Below, piece by piece: positions 45,828-53,911 of a stretch of 64,000 nt of DNA. The first letter of the stretch is position 1. Each line of letters begins with the position of its first letter. The notes below the pieces were generated by a model. The model worked only from the letters and a program-made list of their open reading frames with translations. It made no database searches and had not been told where the DNA came from. Source of the stretch: Planctomycetota bacterium (GTDB lineage Bacteria; Planctomycetota; UBA1135; UBA2386); contig JACKIB010000006.1 in NCBI GenBank assembly GCA_020638695.1, positions 196,082 to 260,081 on the forward strand, given 5' to 3'. The position numbers and the translations under genes were made by a program.

Positions 45828-47030
45828 ATGCGCGGCGTGCAGTGGATGCCGGCCAGGGTGTGGGCGACTGCGGTGTGGATCGCTGCCGCGGTGCTGCCTG
45901 CGCAGGTGCCGAGCCGCGTGCCCCCTGAGCGCCCCCCGGCGCCGCCGACCACACCGTCGCGCGGGTTGCCCACCGACCCCGCGTTCTTCCCGCTCGGGGT
46001 CTGGCTGCAGGACCCCGCGTTCGCGGTCCGCTACCGCGCGGCTGGCATCAACCTGTTCGTCGGACTGTGGAAGGGACCGACCGGGGAGCAGCTCGGGCGG
46101 CTGGCCGGCGCCGGAATGCGCGTGATCTGTGCGCAGAACGAGGTCGGATTGCGGCACCTCGCCAGCTCGAGCATCGTCGGGTGGATGCACGACGACGAGC
46201 CCGACAACGCGCAGCGGATCGCCAGTGGGTTCGGGCCGCCCGTCGCGCCGAAAGACGTGGTCGCACGCTACCGCGTGATGCGTGCGGCCGACCCTTCGCG
46301 TCCGGTGCTCCTGCAACTCGGCCAAGGCGCGGCGTGGGACGGTTGGTGGGGGCGCGGCAGCCGTTCCGGGCACCCGGAGGACTACCCGCGCTACCTCGAG
46401 GGATGCGACCTTGCGTCCTGCGACATCTATCCGGTCGCCCACCGGTCACGCATCGTGCGCGACAAGCTGTGGTTCGTCGCGCACGGAGTGACCCGCATGC
46501 GTCGCTTCGCCGCCGACCGCAAACCGGTGTGGAGTTGCATCGAGGCGGCCAGCATCTGCGCCGGCCAGCCACTGCGCCCCGAACAGCTGCGCGCGGAGGT
46601 GTGGATGGCGCTGATCCACGGCGCTCGGGGACTGGTCTACTTCGTGCATCAGCTCGAGCCGAAGGTCGTGCCAGCGGCCGTGCTCCGCGACCCGGTGCTG
46701 CTTCCTGCGCTCACCCGGATCAACGCGCGCATCCGTTCGCTCGCCCCCGTGTTGCACGCCGAGGCGGTGCCCGACGCGGTGAACGTGCGCAGCACCGACC
46801 GCGCCGTCCCGGTGGCGTCGGTCGCCAAGCGGCACGGCGGCGCGCTGTACGTGTTCTGCGTCGGAATGCGCCCTGCCGCGACCCGATTGGAGGTGGAGTT
46901 GCGCGGGCGCGGGTACCAGCGAGCGCGGGTCGAGGTGCTCGGCGAGTCGCGCCGGCTCACCGTGCAGGGCGGGGTGTTCCGCGACGCGTTGGAAGCCTAC
47001 GGCGTGCGGCTCTTCCGCATCAGCCCTTGA
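45828..47030 (+). CDS. exported TIM-barrel glycoside-hydrolase-like protein
   Basis: A 400-residue secreted protein with signal peptide WATAVWIAAAVLPAQ (cut LPA|Q) and a Pro-rich linker. The body resembles beta/alpha barrels of GH42/GH5-like enzymes: FFPLGVWLQDPAFAVRYRAAG, INLFVGLWKGPTGEQLGRL, VGWMHDDEPDNAQ with a possible acid residue, CDIYPVAHRS, and PVWSCIEAASIC. EVWMALIHGARGLVYFVHQ follows, as in such barrels. A C-terminal beta domain (LYVFCVGMRPAATRLEVEL) closes it. Catalysis is not proven by motif. Its 3' end overlaps the end of the opposite RmlC-like gene by 11 bases. Confidence 0.65.
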   Translation: MRGVQWMPARVWATAVWIAAAVLPAQVPSRVPPERPPAPPTTPSRGLPTDPAFFPLGVWLQDPAFAVRYRAAGINLFVGLWKGPTGEQLGRLAGAGMRVICAQNEVGLRHLASSSIVGWMHDDEPDNAQRIASGFGPPVAPKDVVARYRVMRAADPSRPVLLQLGQGAAWDGWWGRGSRSGHPEDYPRYLEGCDLASCDIYPVAHRSRIVRDKLWFVAHGVTRMRRFAADRKPVWSCIEAASICAGQPLRPEQLRAEVWMALIHGARGLVYFVHQLEPKVVPAAVLRDPVLLPALTRINARIRSLAPVLHAEAVPDAVNVRSTDRAVPVASVAKRHGGALYVFCVGMRPAATRLEVELRGRGYQRARVEVLGESRRLTVQGGVFRDALEAYGVRLFRISP

Positions 47031-47556
47031 CGACGTCCCAGATCTCCGCGCCGAGGAAATCCCACGGCAGGCGGCCCTCGTCGCACTCGCCCGGGGTGGG
47101 CGAGAACTGCACGTCGACCATGTAGATGATCCGCCCCATGCTCGCCGCCAGGTTCTTGGTGCCGTGGGCCACGCCGGGCGGAATGCGAACCAACCGGTTG
47201 CGACCGTCGCCGAGCACGAAACGCATCGTGCGGCCTTCGCTCGGGGAGCCCTTCCGGCAGTCGTGCAGCACCAACAGCAGCTTGTCGTGGGGCGGCACGT
47301 ACCAGACGTCGGTCTGGCGGTGGTGCAGATGGTACGCCTTGACGGCGCCCGGCTCGACCTCGCTGTAGTTGACTTGCTTCACCTCGAAGCCCGCCAGCTC
47401 CGCGTGCATCCCCGCGGTCAGCCGCCCGAGCTCGGTGATCGCCCCGCCATCGTCGTTGAAGCGCTTCAGTTCGGCGATCTCGACGCCCTCGATGCGCTGC
47501 GCGGGGGTGTAGTCCTGGTGGGAGAAGGCCCTGGTGGCCTGGTCGTTGATCTGCAT
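47020..47556 (-). CDS. RmlC-like cupin, dTDP-4-dehydrorhamnose 3,5-epimerase family
   Basis: A 178-residue cupin resembling RmlC: GVEIAELKRFNDDGGAITEL, GFEVKQVNYSEVEPGAVKAY, then HLHHRQTDVWYVPPHDKLLLV with the active-site His, and RLVRIPPGVAHGTKNL. RmlC epimerises C3 and C5 of the dTDP-hexose before RmlD reduces it; an RmlD-like gene lies 1.2 kb away on the other strand. The ATG overlaps the stop of the FGE-like gene (TAATG), so the two are co-translated. Whether the substrate is rhamnose precursor or a related sugar cannot be decided. Confidence 0.82.
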   Translation of the reverse strand: MQINDQATRAFSHQDYTPAQRIEGVEIAELKRFNDDGGAITELGRLTAGMHAELAGFEVKQVNYSEVEPGAVKAYHLHHRQTDVWYVPPHDKLLLVLHDCRKGSPSEGRTMRFVLGDGRNRLVRIPPGVAHGTKNLAASMGRIIYMVDVQFSPTPGECDEGRLPWDFLGAEIWDVVKG

Positions 47557-49631
47557 TACCAGTTGTTGCGGAGCTTCAGCTCGAGCTTGATCGACAGGCA
47601 CTGCCGACCACGGCGCTCCCGCCGCGACGCCTCGCGGGGGTTCTTGGGGACGGGGAAGCTCAACCGGACGTTCGAGCCCTTCAGCTCGACGGAGGTCGGT
47701 GGCTGACTGGCCCCAATCGACGCCAGGGCTTCCTTGGTCGGCGTGGCGGAGATCCACTGCCCGGTGATCGTGCGCAACAGCAGCAGGTTCTTCTCGGTGC
47801 TCACCTTGAAGCGCGCTCCGATGGTCTTCTCCTGCTCCTTCGACAGGCCGGTGTGGTGGAGGTAGACGTGGCGCAGCAACTCGTCGGGGCGGGTGTCGCG
47901 CACCTCTTCCCGCGTGTAGCCGTAGTGGCGTACCACCTGTTCCCAGGTCAGATCCGTGCCCTTCTTGGTCGGCTTCTTGCTGGCCGCGCTCTGCTTCTTC
48001 TTCTCTTCCGCCGCCTTGCGCTTCTCTTCCGCTGCCTTGCGCTTCTCCTCGAGCCGCTTCTTCTGCGTCTCGGACAGCTTCTCTTCCTTGGCCCGTTCCT
48101 TGTCGGCGCGCGCCTTGGCCGCCGCCTCGGCGGCGAGCTCGCGGTGGCCTTCCTGGACCGCACGGCGCAGGTCCTCCGGCACCCCCGCGCAGCGCAGGAA
48201 CAGCCCGTAGACGCCGGGCTTCGCTTCCGGGGCGGCGAGCTCCTCGGTGGTGATCAGCACCGCGAGTTCCAGCGGCTTGTGCTGGCTGCTCGACTGCAGC
48301 AGCGGAGTGGTCGGGTTCTTGTGGTCGGAAGCGTAGCTGATCGGAACCACCGAGATCGCGTGGTAGTTGGCGATGATCTCGCCGCCGGACTCGAGTTCGT
48401 AGCGCTCGATGCCGGCCTGCTCGCCCAGCACCGTTTCCTTGTTGGACGACAACCAACTCGGGAAGTTGAGCTTCAGCACCGACATCGAGGTGTCGTACGC
48501 CGCACGCTTGGTCTTGGCGACGCGGAACCCCAGACCCTCCATGGTCTGTTCGACGGCCAGCGGCGCGCGGCAGTTGATGCGCGCTTGCACGAAGTCCTTG
48601 TTGGAGAACGTGAAGAAACTGCCGCCCTTGGCGATCGCGGACTCCGGACGGAACTGGGCGTCGGGCAGCCGCTTGCCGAGCTTCTTGTCGCGGCGCAGCG
48701 CCTGGTCCTGCTTCTCGAACAGCTTCTTCTCGGCTTGCGGTGCATAGCCGAGCGGGATCACCCACTCCCAGACCTGCCCGACCATGTCCTCGTGCCCGAA
48801 CGGTCCGCGAGCTCTCGGGCCCATCGCTCCGACCGGCTTGAGCTTGATGTCGCGCAGGTCGGACATCTTGAGTTCGCCGAGCACCTTCTCGTCCCATTCG
48901 TTGCCGAACACGAACTCCTTGCGCTCACCGCCATTGGCCGCCAGTGTCCACTCGGGCTCGGTCGGCAAGCGCATTCCGGCCCACGCGGCGAAGCGCAGCG
49001 CGTCCCGCCACGACACGAAGGTCACGGGGAACTTCTCCTGGCCCTTCGGGATCTCGTACTTGAGCTTCGCGGTGTTCCAGCTCTGCTCCCAGTAGTAGAG
49101 CGGCGCGTTGACGCGGTCGTCGGCGCGCAGCTTGGGGAACGCGGCGATCCACTTCTCCCGGTGCGACAGGTAGTCCTCGCGGGCACCGTCCTTCCACCAG
49201 TGGAACGGGAAGCGCGCTCCGGTCGCTTTGACGAACCGCTGGTACTGCTCGTTGGTGATCGGATACTTGCCGAGGTAGAACGGCTCGACCAGTTTCTCGT
49301 GCTCGCCGAGTTCGGTTCGCACGTTGCGGAGCAGGCGCAGCGCGAGCCGCTCGTTGTGCGGATAGAACGTGTTGGCCAGCTTCAGCGCTGCCTTCGCGTC
49401 GAGACCCATCGGGACCTTCGCGGGCTGACCAGCAGTGCCGACCAGCAAGAGCGAGGTCGGCCAGGTCTGCTCGGCGGGCGGGGGAGCGCGGTCGTGGTCC
49501 GTCGCCACGTGGGTCGAACTGACTTGCGCGGGACACGCATTGCTCGCGACGAGCAGTGCGAGTGCGCACAGTGCGGGAGCTGTCAGTTCGAGGGTGCGGG
49601 GAGGGCCGTAGCTGGTCAGGGGTCGACGCAT
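47556..49631 (-). CDS. exported formylglycine-generating-enzyme-like (SUMF1) protein with Lys/Glu coiled coil
   Basis: A 691-residue protein with signal region APALCALALLVASNACPAQ (cut CPA|Q) and a SUMF1/FGE-type domain at about 100-410: LGKYPITNEQYQRFVKATG, FVSWRDALRFAAWAGMRLPT, EPEWTLAANGG, GHEDMVGQVWEWV, KGGSFFTF and ARINCRAPL. FGE-sulfatase domains either convert Cys to formylglycine or serve as binding modules. A strongly charged coiled coil (about 535-585) and a C-terminal domain GTDLTWEQVVRHYGYTREE are added. Start ATG 49631 is chosen for the signal peptide. It is co-translated with the RmlC-like cupin, an unusual pairing. Confidence 0.8.
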   Translation of the reverse strand: MRRPLTSYGPPRTLELTAPALCALALLVASNACPAQVSSTHVATDHDRAPPPAEQTWPTSLLLVGTAGQPAKVPMGLDAKAALKLANTFYPHNERLALRLLRNVRTELGEHEKLVEPFYLGKYPITNEQYQRFVKATGARFPFHWWKDGAREDYLSHREKWIAAFPKLRADDRVNAPLYYWEQSWNTAKLKYEIPKGQEKFPVTFVSWRDALRFAAWAGMRLPTEPEWTLAANGGERKEFVFGNEWDEKVLGELKMSDLRDIKLKPVGAMGPRARGPFGHEDMVGQVWEWVIPLGYAPQAEKKLFEKQDQALRRDKKLGKRLPDAQFRPESAIAKGGSFFTFSNKDFVQARINCRAPLAVEQTMEGLGFRVAKTKRAAYDTSMSVLKLNFPSWLSSNKETVLGEQAGIERYELESGGEIIANYHAISVVPISYASDHKNPTTPLLQSSSQHKPLELAVLITTEELAAPEAKPGVYGLFLRCAGVPEDLRRAVQEGHRELAAEAAAKARADKERAKEEKLSETQKKRLEEKRKAAEEKRKAAEEKKKQSAASKKPTKKGTDLTWEQVVRHYGYTREEVRDTRPDELLRHVYLHHTGLSKEQEKTIGARFKVSTEKNLLLLRTITGQWISATPTKEALASIGASQPPTSVELKGSNVRLSFPVPKNPREASRRERRGRQCLSIKLELKLRNNW

Positions 49632-50323
49632 AGTCTCAGCTCGGGGTTGTCTCGTGCAACGCGATCGGGGGAGCAAGTCGGTCGCAGAAGAGTGCCGCGG
49701 GGCGGCCACAGGGCGGTGCCGCGGGCGCGGCCAGGTTCAGCCAGGCTAACGGCGGCGCGGAGCGGTGCCAAGGGTCCTGGTGTCGCCCGGTCCTCGCGCC
49801 GCCGGATGTGCAGAGAGTGTGCACAGAACCCGGGTACGACCTTTGCTTGGGCTCGGACCGAGCGTCGCAACCGACCTGGTCCGACTCGCCGCGGCGTCAC
49901 CGCGGGGGGTGTGTGGGCGGGCGAATCGACCTCGAGAAGGCTGTGGCGTCCTCCCCGGTCGCGGCATGACGTCTCGATCCTTCGGTGTCTCGCCGAGGTT
50001 CACCACCTATCGCGGCCAAGGCCGCGCCCAAGGTTCTGGGTGACCGCGGCGCCGCACGCCGCCATGAGGCCACGGGTGCCGCTGCCCGATGGAGAAACAG
50101 CTGGCCAGGTGTCTTGGAAGGTGCCCGAGAATCTCCTCGTACCGGTACGATCCGCCGCCGTTCAGCTCATGTCGCCGGCGCTGCGGCCGCTCGCGGTCCA
50201 TAGCGCCTCGCCCGTACACGACACCACCGGCCGCGTCGGCGCCGTTCTCCCGAGCGGATCGCGTGGCTCCCCGACCGATGCCGCGAACCGTGGAGATTCC
50301 ACGCGCGGGAGGAATCACCTGCC
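49632..50323. other. 692-bp gene-free region carrying one copy of the dispersed repeat
   Basis: No convincing gene is seen. GGGTACGAC at about 49829-49837, the same nonamer as before rluD, sits ahead of a 40-codon TTG frame of no recognisable family. Bases 50008-50170 are copy A of the dispersed repeat. GGGAGGAA at about 50308-50315 is a good ribosome site for the broken reductase gene that starts at 50324. Confidence 0.45.
50008..50170 (-). mobile_element. dispersed repeat, copy A (shortened, inverted)
   Basis: This stretch reads as the reverse complement of copies B and C. It begins TATCGCGGCCAAGGCCGC and ends near CAGCTCATG. It lacks about 17 bases after GCCATGAGGCC that the other copies have. 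It is the most divergent copy, and no target duplication is evident. Confidence 0.8.
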
Positions 50324-51080
50324 TTGACCGTGCCGCGCCCGACCTCGTGCGTCACCATCCACATGGTGGCCAGTCTCGACGGCTACATCGCGCGACGAGA
50401 CGGTCGCGTCGACTGGCTCGACACCAGCGATCACTTCGAGGGCGGAGCGACGATGGACCCGGAGTTCGTCGCCGAGTTCTTGCAGACCATCGACTGCTAC
50501 GTCATGGGTTCGCGGACCCCTGAGCTGCAGGGGCCGCGGATCGTGCCGGCACGCCGAGAATCTCCGGAACCTTCCAAGGCACCTGGGCGGCTGTTTCTCC
50601 AGCGGGCAGCGGTACCGGAAGCTCCAATGAGCAAGCGGCCAAGGCCTCATGGCGGCGCCCAGCGCCGCGCTCACCCAAGCCCTTGGGTGCGGCCTTGGCC
50701 GCGATAGGACCGCGCTCGGCTTCGCAGAGCAGGGGCATGGCTGGGCGTACGGCGACAAGCCGACGTTCGTGCTCACGACGCGTGTGTTGCCGCGGCACCG
50801 CGAGACCGTCGAGTTCTGCTCCGGAAGTCTCGCGTCGCTGGTGAACGAGCGCCTGCGGCCCCGCTTCCGCAGCATCTGGTTCGTCGGCGGCGGTGTGGTC
50901 TCGGGGGAGTGCCTGCGCTCGGGGCTCGCCGACGAGGTTCGCTACTCGGTCGTCCCGATCCTGATCGGCGACGGGATTCCCTTCTTCGAAGGGCTCGACC
51001 ACGATGTCGCGCTGCACCTCGTCGAGGTCAAGGCGTACGACAACGGTATGGTGGCCCTGCGCCACGAAGTCCGCAGGTAG
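50324..51080 (+). pseudogene. RibD C-terminal/dihydrofolate-reductase-like gene interrupted by a 188-bp mobile repeat
   Basis: The 5' part (50324-50518) encodes CVTIHMVASLDGYIARRDGR and DCYVMGSRT. The 3' part (from 50707 to 51080, shifted by one frame) encodes GHGWAYGDKPTFVLTTR, SIWFVGGGVVSGECLRSGL and YSVVPILIGDGIPFF. These are the two halves of a RibD_C/DHFR-fold reductase of about 190 residues. Removing the repeat and one copy of GGACC rejoins them in frame as GSRTALGFAEQGHGWAYG. With the insert, translation runs into a stop at 50707, so the protein is truncated before most of its NADPH site. Start is TTG 50324 or GTG 50330. Confidence 0.88.
50519..50706 (+). mobile_element. dispersed repeat, copy B, inserted in the reductase gene with GGACC duplication
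   Basis: The 188-bp element runs from CCTGAGCTGCAGGGG to GGCCTTGGCCGCGATA and is flanked by GGACC on both sides (50514-50518 and 50707-50711). The right half folds into a strong structure: CGGCCAAGGC pairs with GCCTTGGCCG, enclosing two hairpins (GGCGGCGC/GCGCCGC type and CACCCAAG-CCC-TTGGGTG). It carries no gene of its own, so it would need a transposase supplied in trans. Size and duplication resemble a MITE; the folded end resembles REP or IS200/605-type ends. Confidence 0.88.
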
Positions 51081-51209
51081 GCGTCCGCTCCTCGCCTGCG
51101 CGGGCACGCTCCGTTCGTTCGCGGCGCACGAAGCCCCGCAGTGCCAAGGCTTCCAGTCCCGGAACCTCGAGCGCCGCGCTCCGAGCCACCGCCCGCGGGC
51201 GGGTTGGCT

Positions 51210-52367
51210 TCAGAACAGCATGCCGGGCGCCGCAGCGAAGAATCGCGAGCCCTGCCGCTCGAGGCCATCGGCGACCATGTGGGCGAGGTCCGGTTCGAAG
51301 TGGCTGCCAGCCTGCGCGCGGAAGAACTCGACGATCCGGTGGTTCTCCCACGCGGGCTTGTACGACCGGACCTCGGCCAGTGCGTCGTACACCTCCGCGA
51401 GGATCAGGATCCGCCCGGGGAGAGCTACCTCGTCGCCCTTGAGTCGGTTCGGGTAGCCCTGGCCGTCCCAGCGCTCGTGGTGTTGGTAGACCCAGGTGCG
51501 GACCTCTTCGCTGTCCTCGAGGGGCTCGAGGATCTGGCGGCCCATCTCCGGATGCTCCTCGATCACCCCGCGTTCCTCGGCCGTCAGGGAGCCGCGCTTG
51601 GTGAGGATCGACTCCGGGATGCCGATCTTGCCGACATCGTGCAGCAGGCTCGCGAGGCGCAGCTTGGCGCGGTCCGACTCGCTGACGTGGCACCGCGCGG
51701 CCAACGTGTCCGTGTAGCACACGACCCGCTCCGCGTGACCGCTAGTGGTCGGGTCCTTGGCCTCGATCGCCCGCGGAAGCACACTGGCGAGCACCCGGTT
51801 CTGCGCCTCGAGCCGGCGCTGTCGTCGCTCGTTGCGCGCCGTGGCGATGGCATGGCGGCAAGCCGCGATGAGGCTGAGCGGCTCGACCGGCTTGACCACG
51901 ATCTCGCTGACTTGGGAACGGACCGCTTCCTGCGCACCGCCAAAGCTCGGTCGGCCGGTGAGCAGGATTACCGGGATGGCCGGTTCGCGCCCACGCGCCG
52001 CCGCGGCCACGTCGTAGCCCAGCAGATCGGAATCGAGGTACAGGTCCGAGACCACCAGGTCGAACGCCTCCCGCAGCAGGCAGGTGCAGGCTTCGGCGGC
52101 CGCGCTGAACGGCACCACCTCGAAGCCCGCGCCCTCGAGGATTCCGCAGAGCGAATGCAGCACCCCGAGGTCGTCATCCACGACCAAGACCCGCGGTCGC
52201 TCACGGCGCGCGGCGTCGACCGAGAATCCCGAACTCGGCCTCGCCCTCGTCGAGTCCAACGCCGCCGCACCCGAGCCCAGCGGTTGGTCGACCCTACCGC
52301 CCATCGATTCGATCATCGCGCACACCTCGGCCGCCGTGACCGAGGCGGATCCGGATGTGGAAAGCAT
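51210..52367 (-). CDS. response regulator with HD-GYP cyclic-di-GMP phosphodiesterase domain
   Basis: A 385-residue cytoplasmic regulator. A receiver domain at about 37-155 has RVLVVDDDLGVLHSL, the phospho-accepting Asp in LVVSDLYLDSD, LLTGRP and IVVKPVE. The HD-GYP domain at about 185-360 is intact: SGHAERVVCYTDTLA, LLHDVGKIGIPESILTKRG, EEHPEMGRQIL, HHERWDGQGYPNRLKGDE and LILAEVYDAL. Such proteins degrade c-di-GMP, lowering attachment and biofilm signals. ATG 52367 is favoured; it lies in a stretch of DnaA-box-like sequences. A PilZ-like protein is encoded 18 kb away. The cognate kinase is not adjacent. Confidence 0.93.
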   Translation of the reverse strand: MLSTSGSASVTAAEVCAMIESMGGRVDQPLGSGAAALDSTRARPSSGFSVDAARRERPRVLVVDDDLGVLHSLCGILEGAGFEVVPFSAAAEACTCLLREAFDLVVSDLYLDSDLLGYDVAAAARGREPAIPVILLTGRPSFGGAQEAVRSQVSEIVVKPVEPLSLIAACRHAIATARNERRQRRLEAQNRVLASVLPRAIEAKDPTTSGHAERVVCYTDTLAARCHVSESDRAKLRLASLLHDVGKIGIPESILTKRGSLTAEERGVIEEHPEMGRQILEPLEDSEEVRTWVYQHHERWDGQGYPNRLKGDEVALPGRILILAEVYDALAEVRSYKPAWENHRIVEFFRAQAGSHFEPDLAHMVADGLERQGSRFFAAAPGMLF

Positions 52368-52532
52368 GGGGAAAGTTGTCCCGGCTTTCCACGGTCGCTG
52401 TGGAAACTTGCACTGTGGCTCCCATGCAGTGGGGCTCAGCGTTGCCCCGGAGCTTTGTCCACAGCCCCGCGCGCGGGCGATCCGGTGTTCCGCGGTCTGC
52501 CGCAGCGAGTCTCCACACGCATGCGTGGAAAC
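52356..52532. promoter_or_regulatory. cluster of DnaA-box-like nonamers
   Basis: Between the HD-GYP gene and the RluD-family gene lie TGTGGAAAG (52356-52364), TTTCCACGG (52386-52394), TGTGGAAAC (52399-52407), TTGTCCACA (52455-52463), TCTCCACAC (about 52510) and GCGTGGAAAC (about 52524). TTGTCCACA and the TTTCCACA forms are close to the DnaA box TTATNCACA as it appears in high-GC genomes. No AT-rich unwinding region is seen. It could be a replication origin, a DnaA-binding reservoir or a DnaA-controlled divergent promoter. Confidence 0.4.
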
Positions 52533-52560
52533 TCCGGAGGATCGGGTACGACTCTTCGCC

Positions 52561-53571
52561 GTGGGCAGCAACCAGCCAGATGATCCGAGTGCCGTCCTGC
52601 GGCAGGTCGACGCGACGTCCGCGGGAGTTCGCCTCGACGTGTTCCTGACCCGGCAACCGGAGATCGGCTTGCGCCGTCGAGCCAAGGAGCTGGTGGTCGC
52701 GGGTAGGGTGTCGGTCGACGGCGCCCCGGCGAAGCCCGGGCAGACTCTGGTGCCGGGCCAATGGGTGCGCTTCACCCCGGTACTCGAGGAAGGGGCGGAG
52801 CGCGGGGTCGCTGGCGTCGAGTCCGTCGACGCTCCGGTCACCCCGCCGCAGGTCTTGTTCGAGGACCCGTTCCTGCTGGTCGTGGACAAGCCGGCCGGGA
52901 TGGTGGCGCACCCCCCGCGCCCCGGGGCGTGGAACGGTGCCGCAGTGTCGAGTTGGGCCAAACGGCGCTGCCCGTCGCTCACCGAAGTCGGTGGTGCGGA
53001 CCGCCCGGGCATCGTGCACCGGCTGGACCGGGACACCACGGGAGTGATGGTGTTGGCGAAGACCGAGGAGGCGTACCACTTCCTCAAGGGTGAGTTCCGC
53101 GCCCGCCGCGTGCACAAGGAGTACCGCGCGATCGCTTTCGGCGAGGCGCGGTTCGACTCCGGCTACCTCGACCGTGCCATCGCGCAGCATCCGAACAAGG
53201 GTGACCGCATGGTGGTGGTGGACGACGTGGCCCTCGGCGGACGGGAGGCCTCGACCTACTACGAGGTGCGCGAGCGCTTCCGCGGCTTCACGCATTTCGC
53301 CTGCTGGCCGAAGACCGGCCGAACCCACCAGATCCGTGTCCACCTGACGAGCATCGGCCACAGCCTGGTAGGGGACGCCGCGTATCGCTCGCGCGTGCAC
53401 CTGCACGCCGTGCTCCCGCAGGATGCTCCCGATCCCGGTCGGCAGTGCCTGCACGCCCACCGCCTCGAGGTGGTCCACCCGTTCACGCGGGAACCCATGG
53501 TGTTCGAGGCGCCCATTCCCGCCGACATGGCCGAGCTGCTGCGCTGGCTGCGCGAGACGCGAACGCCCTGA
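52561..53571 (+). CDS. RluA/RluD-family RNA pseudouridine synthase
   Basis: A 336-residue enzyme that converts specific uridines in rRNA (or tRNA) to pseudouridine. An S4 RNA-binding domain opens it (VRLDVFLTRQPEIGLRRRAK, VSVDGAPAKPGQTL). The catalytic domain has LLVVDKPAGMVAHPP, IVHRLDRDTTGVMVLAKT with the catalytic Asp, KEYRAIAFG, TYYEVRERF and GRTHQIRVHL. GTG 52561 is preceded by GGGTACGAC about eight bases upstream. Its stop codon lies within the first bases of copy C of the dispersed repeat. Which uridine it modifies cannot be told from sequence. Confidence 0.93.
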   Translation: MGSNQPDDPSAVLRQVDATSAGVRLDVFLTRQPEIGLRRRAKELVVAGRVSVDGAPAKPGQTLVPGQWVRFTPVLEEGAERGVAGVESVDAPVTPPQVLFEDPFLLVVDKPAGMVAHPPRPGAWNGAAVSSWAKRRCPSLTEVGGADRPGIVHRLDRDTTGVMVLAKTEEAYHFLKGEFRARRVHKEYRAIAFGEARFDSGYLDRAIAQHPNKGDRMVVVDDVALGGREASTYYEVRERFRGFTHFACWPKTGRTHQIRVHLTSIGHSLVGDAAYRSRVHLHAVLPQDAPDPGRQCLHAHRLEVVHPFTREPMVFEAPIPADMAELLRWLRETRTP

Positions 53572-53750
53572 GCTGCAGGGGCCGCGGATCGTGTCGGTAC
53601 GCGGAGATTCGTCTGTACCTCCCATGACACGTGGCAGCTGTTTCGCTGGCATGCAGTCCCCGGAGGCTCCAGCAAGCAAGTGGCCCAGGCCTCATGGCGG
53701 CGCGCCGCGCCGCGCCCACCCAAGTCGTTGGGTGCGGCCTTGGCCGCGAT
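53567..53750 (+). mobile_element. dispersed repeat, copy C, at the 3' end of the RluD-family gene
   Basis: It aligns with copy B from CCTGAGCTGCAGGGGCCGCG to GGTGCGGCCTTGGCCGCGAT in the same orientation, with scattered differences. The TGA stop of the upstream gene is formed at its left edge, so insertion may have altered the end of that protein. No clear target duplication is found. The rest of the 340-bp gap (53751-53911) has only the promoter of the aldolase gene. Confidence 0.85.
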
Positions 53751-53897
53751 CGGTCGAGCACGGGGCGTGGGGGCAAGCCGGGGCCGTTCGCGACCGACCG
53801 GGACGACAGTTCGTCTCCGGGCCGGGTTTCTGCACCCCGCGTCCGGAGTGGCGGGCAGGGAACCCGATTCGCCGCCCGCACACCCGGGACCCGCGGC

Positions 53898-53903
53898 TAT
53901 CTT
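53898..53903 (+). promoter_or_regulatory. leaderless promoter -10 box (TATCTT) of the aldolase/dehydrogenase gene
   Basis: TATCTT is followed by eight bases and ATG 53912. Spacing is one or two bases longer than in the clearest leaderless cases of the window. Confidence 0.45.
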
Positions 53904-53911
53904 CCCGAGCG

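Noticed and set aside
49846..49968. Possible 40-codon leaderless gene starting at TTG after GGGTACGAC
   Set aside because: No recognisable protein features, unusual start and isolated position; only the promoter-like nonamer supports it.
50324..50707. The 5' part of the reductase gene as a short intact protein of its own
   Set aside because: Its last third is read from the inserted repeat, and the missing half follows in another frame.
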